Positions 59,145 to 64,000 of a stretch of 64,000 bases of DNA are shown one piece after another. Under the pieces are notes generated by a model. That model saw nothing but the letters and a program-made list of their open reading frames with translations. It was not told the origin of the DNA and did no database searches. Numbering within the stretch: the first letter of the stretch is position 1; every line of letters begins with the position of its first letter. A program made the translations under genes and the position numbers. The stretch spans positions 5,860,104-5,924,103 of the forward strand of contig NC_044596.1 in NCBI RefSeq assembly GCF_901933205.1. Reading direction: 5' to 3'. The stretch comes from Camarhynchus parvulus (Eukaryota > Chordata > Aves > Passeriformes > Thraupidae).

Positions 59145-59275
59145 ACCCCATTTCTTTTGTTAACCCTGTTTCTTTTATTACCCCCATTTCTTTTATTAAC
59201 CCCATTTCTTTTGTTAACCCTATTTATTTTGTTACCCCCATTTCTTTTCTTACCCCCATTTCTATTGTTGCCCCC
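59145..59275. repeat. 18-bp CCCATTTCTTTTGTTAA repeat, about seven copies
   Basis: Units of CCC(C/T)(A/G)TTTCTTTT(G/A)TTA with 17-19-bp spacing. Confidence 0.92.
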
Positions 59276-59359
59276 TCATTCTGCTGCCCCACTGCCTGCA
59301 CAGATCCCTGCACCCACCTTGCCCTGCTCTCCTCAGTGCTGGGCACCTTCCTGGGCCAC

Positions 59360-59408
59360 AAACAAACAAACAAACAAACAAACAAACAAACTGCTGCTGC
59401 TGCTGCTC
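59360..59408. repeat. (AAAC)8 followed by (CTG)5-6
   Basis: AAACAAACAAAC runs to about 59390 and passes directly into CTGCTGCTGCTGCTGC. Confidence 0.95.
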
Positions 59409-59617
59409 CCAATCCCCCTGCAGGGAGGGTGGCACAGCGAGCTCTGCACGGGCACAGCACTGGGAGAGAATATTAAACTAAATAATAGCAATTAATTAGG
59501 CTTGTGTAAAGCTATTAACCTTCAAATCCCTGCAGAAATAACAAGGAATGCTCAAACCCTCCGGGATGCACGTGCTGTTCCCCATTCCAGGCAAGAGGCA
59601 GGCTCCAGAGCAGAGGA

Positions 59618-59845
59618 ATGAGTTCTGAGTTCTGATTTCTCATTTCTGAGTTCTCATTTCTGATTTCTGATTTCTGATTTCTCATTTCTGATTTCTCATT
59701 TCTCATTTCTCATTCTCATTTCTTTCTGATTTCTGAATTCTGAATTCTGATTTCTCATTTCTGATTTCTCATTTCTCATTTCTGATTTATTTCTGATTTC
59801 TGAATTCTGATTTCTCAATTCTGAGTTCTGATTTCTCATTTCTGC
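59618..59845. repeat. 7-bp TTTCTGA/TTTCTCA array, about 30 copies
   Basis: Units TTTCTGA, TTTCTCA and TTCTGAG/TTCTGAA alternate irregularly, with a few longer steps (TTTCTTTCTGA, TTTATTTCTGA). Confidence 0.95.
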
Positions 59846-61073
59846 CCAGGGCAGTGCTGCAGCAGCCTGGTATCACTCCCATCCCACAGAGCTGCTGCTC
59901 CAGAGCAGGAGGGATCCCAGGGGTACCCCCAGGCACAGGAACCCCATTTCCAGCTGCAAACTGTGCTTGGGGAGCACCTCAGGGATGGGATTTTCTGGGC
60001 AGGTGATCCCAGCTGTCCTTCTCTTCTGCGCCCCCTGCAATCCCCAAGGCTGATCCCTCTCCTCCCCCAGATTACAATTAATTCAATGCCATTCAGTGCC
60101 ACTGTTCCCAGCCCAGTCCTGTGTTTCCTATGGATTTGGGGCAGGTTACAATGAAATTTTGCCATTGTGGCTCATTCACAGTTACCACACAAGGAAACTT
60201 CAGCCCGTGGCTGGGTTCTCCCCCCACCCCACAATTCAATTAAGTGGGGAATTAATTAAATAACAACTCTCCTCAAAGCTTTTGGGGCTGGGATTGTGCC
60301 GGGGTGGCTCTGGGGAGCCCTGGGCTGGGGTTTGCGCTGCTGCTCATGGAGATGTTCTCACCCTGGGCAGGAGCAGCTCCCATTCCTGGCTCGGGGGGCT
60401 CAGCTCCCTCCAGAACAAAGGTTCTGCCCCAAAAAGTCCCTGGGATTGTGTGGCAGGGAGGCTCCCAGGAGAAAGCAGAGCTCAGGATGCAGCTCAGGGC
60501 ACGGTGACAAGGGGAGGGCTCAGCCCTGGCAATCCTGGCTCTTCAGGGGTGCAAGATATCCTGCCCTGCTGCAATGGAAGTGCTCTCCTCCAACAATCTG
60601 CCTTTAATGGGGTTACTATTGCAGAGGGAAAGCATTTTATATGGAACCAGGTTTACATTATCCTGCTATTGGGAGATCTAGCTTGCAATGCTGTTCAAAT
60701 CCTTTAATCCATAAATAGGATTCCAGCCAGAGCTGGGCTGCCTTCCAAAACTGTAATCTCCAGTATATGAATTATTACAAAAAGATTAGGGTGTTTCAAG
60801 TAATAACATTTCAAATAAATCAGCTTTCATGAAGGAACAACAAACTAATATCGGAAATAACAATATAAAGACATTTATAGAGCCACTTGCTGGAATAACT
60901 TCTCTAACCAGGGGGATTCTTTGCTCATTTGCATTTTATTTTATTTTATTTTTTAATTGGAGGAGCAGACCTTTGCCTTTGTCCCCTCGGTCCTGGGCAG
61001 AGCAGTGAAGGTGCTGCTGGCTCAGATGTCCCTTGGAGCTGTTCTTGGGCACAGAGGATGTGCTGCTGGTGTC

Positions 61074-61459
61074 TGTCACAGACATATTTCCTGAAAATCT
61101 TTTTCGTTAGGATTTTTTTTCTTGAGAAGCTGGGAAGCTTCAGCTTCTTTATGTTTTTGCTGCTTTGGAATTGTTTACTCAGTATGTGAAATTAATTACA
61201 GATCTAGCTGTGTCAAGACTCTGGTCAGTCACAAGATTTTATTATTCATTTCTTTCTTTTCTTTGCTAACTTTCTGATGGTTTTTGTTTTCCTCTTACTT
61301 TAGTGTAGTTTTAGTATATAATTTTCTTTTAATATAATATATATCGTAATAATAAAATTAATAATAAAAATAATAAATTGGCCTTCTGATTCTGGACACC
61401 CCTGAGGTGATTCTGACACCCCTGGGATGATTCTTACCCCCTGTTAACCATTCTCATGA
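61074..61459 (+). mobile_element. Diverged solo LTR of the same family as the one at 17.8 kb
   Basis: It starts TGTCACAGACATATTTCCTG, the 5' end expected for this LTR family and missing from the other copy. It shares CTTGAGAAGCTGGGAAGC, a TTTAGTATATAA tract, AATATATATC and AATAAATTGGCCTTCTGA. It is much more diverged than the 17.8-kb copy, so it is older. No internal viral genes are present. Confidence 0.7.
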
Positions 61460-61477
61460 CTCTCATTGTTTGGGGAG

Positions 61478-61512
61478 TGGAAGGAGGTGATCTCCAAGGT
61501 CCTTCCAACCCC
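61478..61512 (+). mobile_element. CR1 LINE 3' terminal remnant
   Basis: GGAGGTGATCTCCAAGGTCC followed by TTCCAACCCC is the CR1 tail word in plus orientation. Only about 35 bp. Confidence 0.65.
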
Positions 61513-62104
61513 TTTTTTATTTATTAATTCTTTCTTTTTTATTTATTAACGGTTCCTGACCAAGCTGAGGGTGCTCAGCTGTGAATTCCATGGCAATGGG
61601 CTTTATTATTTCATATTTAACACACTCTGCCATCCCCTCCCTGCACACAAAGCTGGTGAGCAAGAATAAAGTTGTTTCCCTGCATTTGCCAGCGTTTTTA
61701 ATGCCTATCATTAGGGGCTGATTAAATAAAATTGAGGCAGATGAAATAAAAGCCACCTTGTTCAGCTTTCCCCTCGCTCCTCCTGCTTCCACCCAACTCG
61801 AGGAGTCAATGAGGCTTTTAGACATATTTTACACTGGGATGTGGAGCTTAGATAGAATAATAACAACATCTGACAAAGTTTATTGCATTAAATAGCAGGT
61901 TGAGGATTCCTTAACCTGCCCTACGTGCAGAGCTGGCTGTACAGCAACAACAGAAACCAGCACAGGTTGCTGGGAAATCATTTCCTATTCATTTATCTCT
62001 CAGGAGTGCTTTGGAACAGAAGTTCCAGCACAATTCAGCTTTAATAAATTGATGCTTAAAATGCACTTTGTAACCATCTCCGTGCATTAAACCTAAAACC
62101 TCAA

Positions 62105-62475
62105 TCCATAAATAATTATTGATTGATAATAAAGTATTAAACCTAAATAATCACCAAATAATTAACAATTAATAATTATAATAATATAGATAATATTAAT
62201 ACTTATTAATACTTATTAAATAAATGATTACTGATTGATAATAAATGATTAAACCTAAATAATTATAGTATTATTAATTATTAATAATTATTGATAATAT
62301 AAATACAATTAATATTTATTAATGTATATTAAATAAATAATTCTTAATTGAAAATAAATTATTCAACTTAAATTGTTAATAAATTATTAGTAATTATTAA
62401 TAATATTGATAATTATTGCTATTTATTAAATAAATAATTCTTGATTGATAATAAATCATTAAACCTAAAGGCCAA
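62105..62475. repeat. AT-rich tandem repeat of about 105-115 bp, about four copies
   Basis: The block TTGATTGATAATAAA followed by a (C/G)ATTAAACCTAAA word recurs near 62120, 62230, 62345 and 62440. It is separated by TAATTATTAATAATTATT-type filler that differs in length. Confidence 0.85.
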
Positions 62476-63066
62476 AACCCTTTTATTTGAGCAGCTCTGA
62501 GCCTTTCCAGCCTCACCCAGGAGTGCAGCCCCTGGTCACCCTCCCTGAGCACTCCCCACTCCTTCAGACAGGATCTCACCCACATCTGAAGTTCCTTCTG
62601 CCACTTCTGTGCATTTTCCCAGGAACTTTTTCATTAGTTAGTCTTTTTTAATGGGGTCCCTTCGCTTTGATCCTCCCCATTTTCCCTCCCAGTGCCTCTG
62701 ATAATTTTTTTAAGGCTTCACGGGAACTTTGAAACCTTCCCCACGTCCTGGCTGAGATTCCTCCCAAACCTTTAGGAATTGTAAATGTGACCTTGCTAAG
62801 GAAATGCAGCAAGTGCCATCTCTCCTAACACATAGGACAGGCAAAGACTGTAATTTATAGGGCTGAGTACAAAGGGCTGTTTTTCTTTCAGCTAATTAAC
62901 TGGGAGAAGAGGATAACTAATTAACTGCAGAGACACCCAAGGAAATATGAGGCTGCAGCAAAGCCCTGTGCCTGAGGATGCTCCTTTTCATCTCCTGGGT
63001 GCATTGGGCTGTGCCAGGGCTGGGTGCACGGCCCTTCCCTCTCCTCTGTGGCCCTGGAAACTCCTG

Positions 63067-64000
63067 CCCTGGGGGTCTGGGATCCCAAACCCCACAGGCT
63101 GCAGTGGGAAAGCCCTGGGATGGAGCTGGGGCTGGGATCCCAAATCCCACAGGCTGCAGTGGAAAGCCCTGGGGTGGAGCTGGGGCTATCCAAATATCAA
63201 CCTTGAGCTGGGCTGGGCCCACACATGCAAGCTGGCTGTGGGCCCAAAACATGAGAAGGGGGTGGGTATCCCACCAGGCTCAGTGGGAAACGCCTGGGAG
63301 GAGCGGGCCCAAAAAGGCGAGGGCCCTGGGGTGGAGCGGGGTTGGGATCCCAAATCCCACAGGCTGCAGTGGGAAAGCCCTGGGATGGAGCTGGGGTTTG
63401 GGATACCAAATCCACAGGCTGCAGTGGAAAGCCCTGGGATGGAGCGGGGGTTTGGGATCCCAAATCCCACAGGCTGCAGCAGAAAGCCCTGGGGTGGAGC
63501 TGGGGCTGGGATCCCAAATCCCACAGGCTGCAGCAGAAAGCCCTGGGATGGAGCTGGGGCTGGGATCCCAAATCCCACAGGCTGCAGTGGGAAACGCCTG
63601 GGATGGAGCTGGGGGTTTGGGATCCCAAATCCCACAGGCTGCAGTGGGAAACGCCTGGGATGGAGCTGGGGTTTGGGATCCCAAATCCCACAGGCTGCAG
63701 CAGAAAGCCTGGGGTGGGTATCCCAAATCACAGCTGCCTGGGTATCCCAAATCCCACAGGCTGCAGTGGGAAACCCCTGGGTGGAGCTGGGGCTGGGATC
63801 CCAAATCCCACAGGCTCGTGAACCCTGGGTGGTCTGGGTCCCATCCACACTAGGGGGGGTTTGGGATCCCAAATCCCACAGGCTGCAGTGGGAAACGCCT
63901 GGGATGGAGCTGGGGGTTTGGGATCCCAAATCCCACAGGCTGCAGTGGGAAAGCCCTGGGATGGAGCTGGGGTTTGGGATCCCAAATCCCACAGGCTGCA
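63067..64000. repeat. 56-bp palindrome-bearing minisatellite, at least 15 copies, runs off the window
   Basis: Units of about 54-57 bp contain GGGATCCCAAATCCCACAGG, then CTGCAGTGGGAAA, then CCCTGGGATGGAGCTGGGG. Where the last part is GGGGTTT, the junction forms the perfect palindrome TTTGGGATCCCAAA. Copies start near 63078, 63134, 63345, 63402, 63455, 63509, 63563, 63618, 63675, 63741, 63796, 63861, 63919 and 63976. An unrelated-looking 150-bp stretch (63186-63335) interrupts the array. The last copy is cut by the window end. Confidence 0.97.

Larger units (their letters stand above)
45701..64000. other. Upstream flank, no gene recognised
   Basis: To the right of the CpG island I find no splice-bounded coding exon on either strand. 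The segment consists of tandem repeats (listed), one diverged LTR, two short CR1 tails, and long AT-rich stretches (49.2-49.5, 52.6-53.4, 54.5-55.0, 55.9-56.3, 58.7-59.05, 60.6-60.95 and 61.8-62.9 kb) that could include regulatory elements. Ordinary GC-rich single-copy-looking DNA fills 45.7-46.9, 47.1-48.7, 49.5-50.4, 51.7-52.5, 57.1-58.1 and 59.85-60.6 kb. Confidence 0.7.

Noticed and set aside
62978..63992. Frames up to 291 codons with IPNPTGCSGKPW or LWDLGSQTP repeats
   Set aside because: Translations of the 56-bp minisatellite. Frame shifts between units produce three equally open versions, which argues against coding.
45701..64000. Search for miR-205 and other nearby genes of the PLXNA2 neighbourhood
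   Set aside because: In human the region upstream of PLXNA2 leads to MIR205HG, so I looked for the miR-205 seed and arm words. None is present, so the gene must lie farther right if at all.

Overview
This is vertebrate nuclear DNA, almost certainly from a bird and probably a songbird (passerine). Three things point that way. The only protein-coding gene is PLXNA2 (plexin-A2), split by canonical GT/AG introns. Truncated CR1 LINE 3' ends, the dominant bird retroposon, are scattered through the window. Two LTRs (about 17.76 kb and 61.07 kb) belong to a family I remember as abundant in songbird genomes. The species cannot be read from the sequence.

Layout, in the direction of transcription (minus strand, right to left). 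From 45.7 to 64 kb is upstream flank with no recognisable gene, full of tandem arrays, including a perfect 100-bp AT palindrome and a 56-bp array that runs off the window. At 44.3-45.7 kb lies a CpG-rich block with GC boxes and two good minus-strand splice donors, the best candidate for the PLXNA2 promoter and a non-coding first exon. From 29.6 to 45 kb is the putative first intron, with further CpG-rich patches at 41-43.5 kb, a solo LTR and a 13-copy, 30-bp array carrying a GATA motif in every unit. The first coding exon (28376-29563, preceded by 67 nt of 5'UTR) encodes the signal peptide and most of the Sema domain. A 407-bp intron, a 183-bp exon (27786-27968), a 27.6-kb intron and a 135-bp exon (76-210) follow. 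The rest of the gene lies beyond the left edge.

The three coding exons are all phase 0 and total 502 codons, the signal peptide and essentially the whole Sema domain. This is the semaphorin-binding head of an axon-guidance receptor. The cysteines, sequons and sequence agree with PLXNA2 rather than PLXNA1.

No RNA gene, complete transposon or second gene was found. The unusual content is structural. Several hexamer and pentamer arrays place their G-rich or purine strand on the strand that matches PLXNA2 pre-mRNA, giving repeated G-quadruplex or triplex potential inside the introns. Most long open frames outside the plexin exons are by-products of these repeats or of GC-rich DNA.
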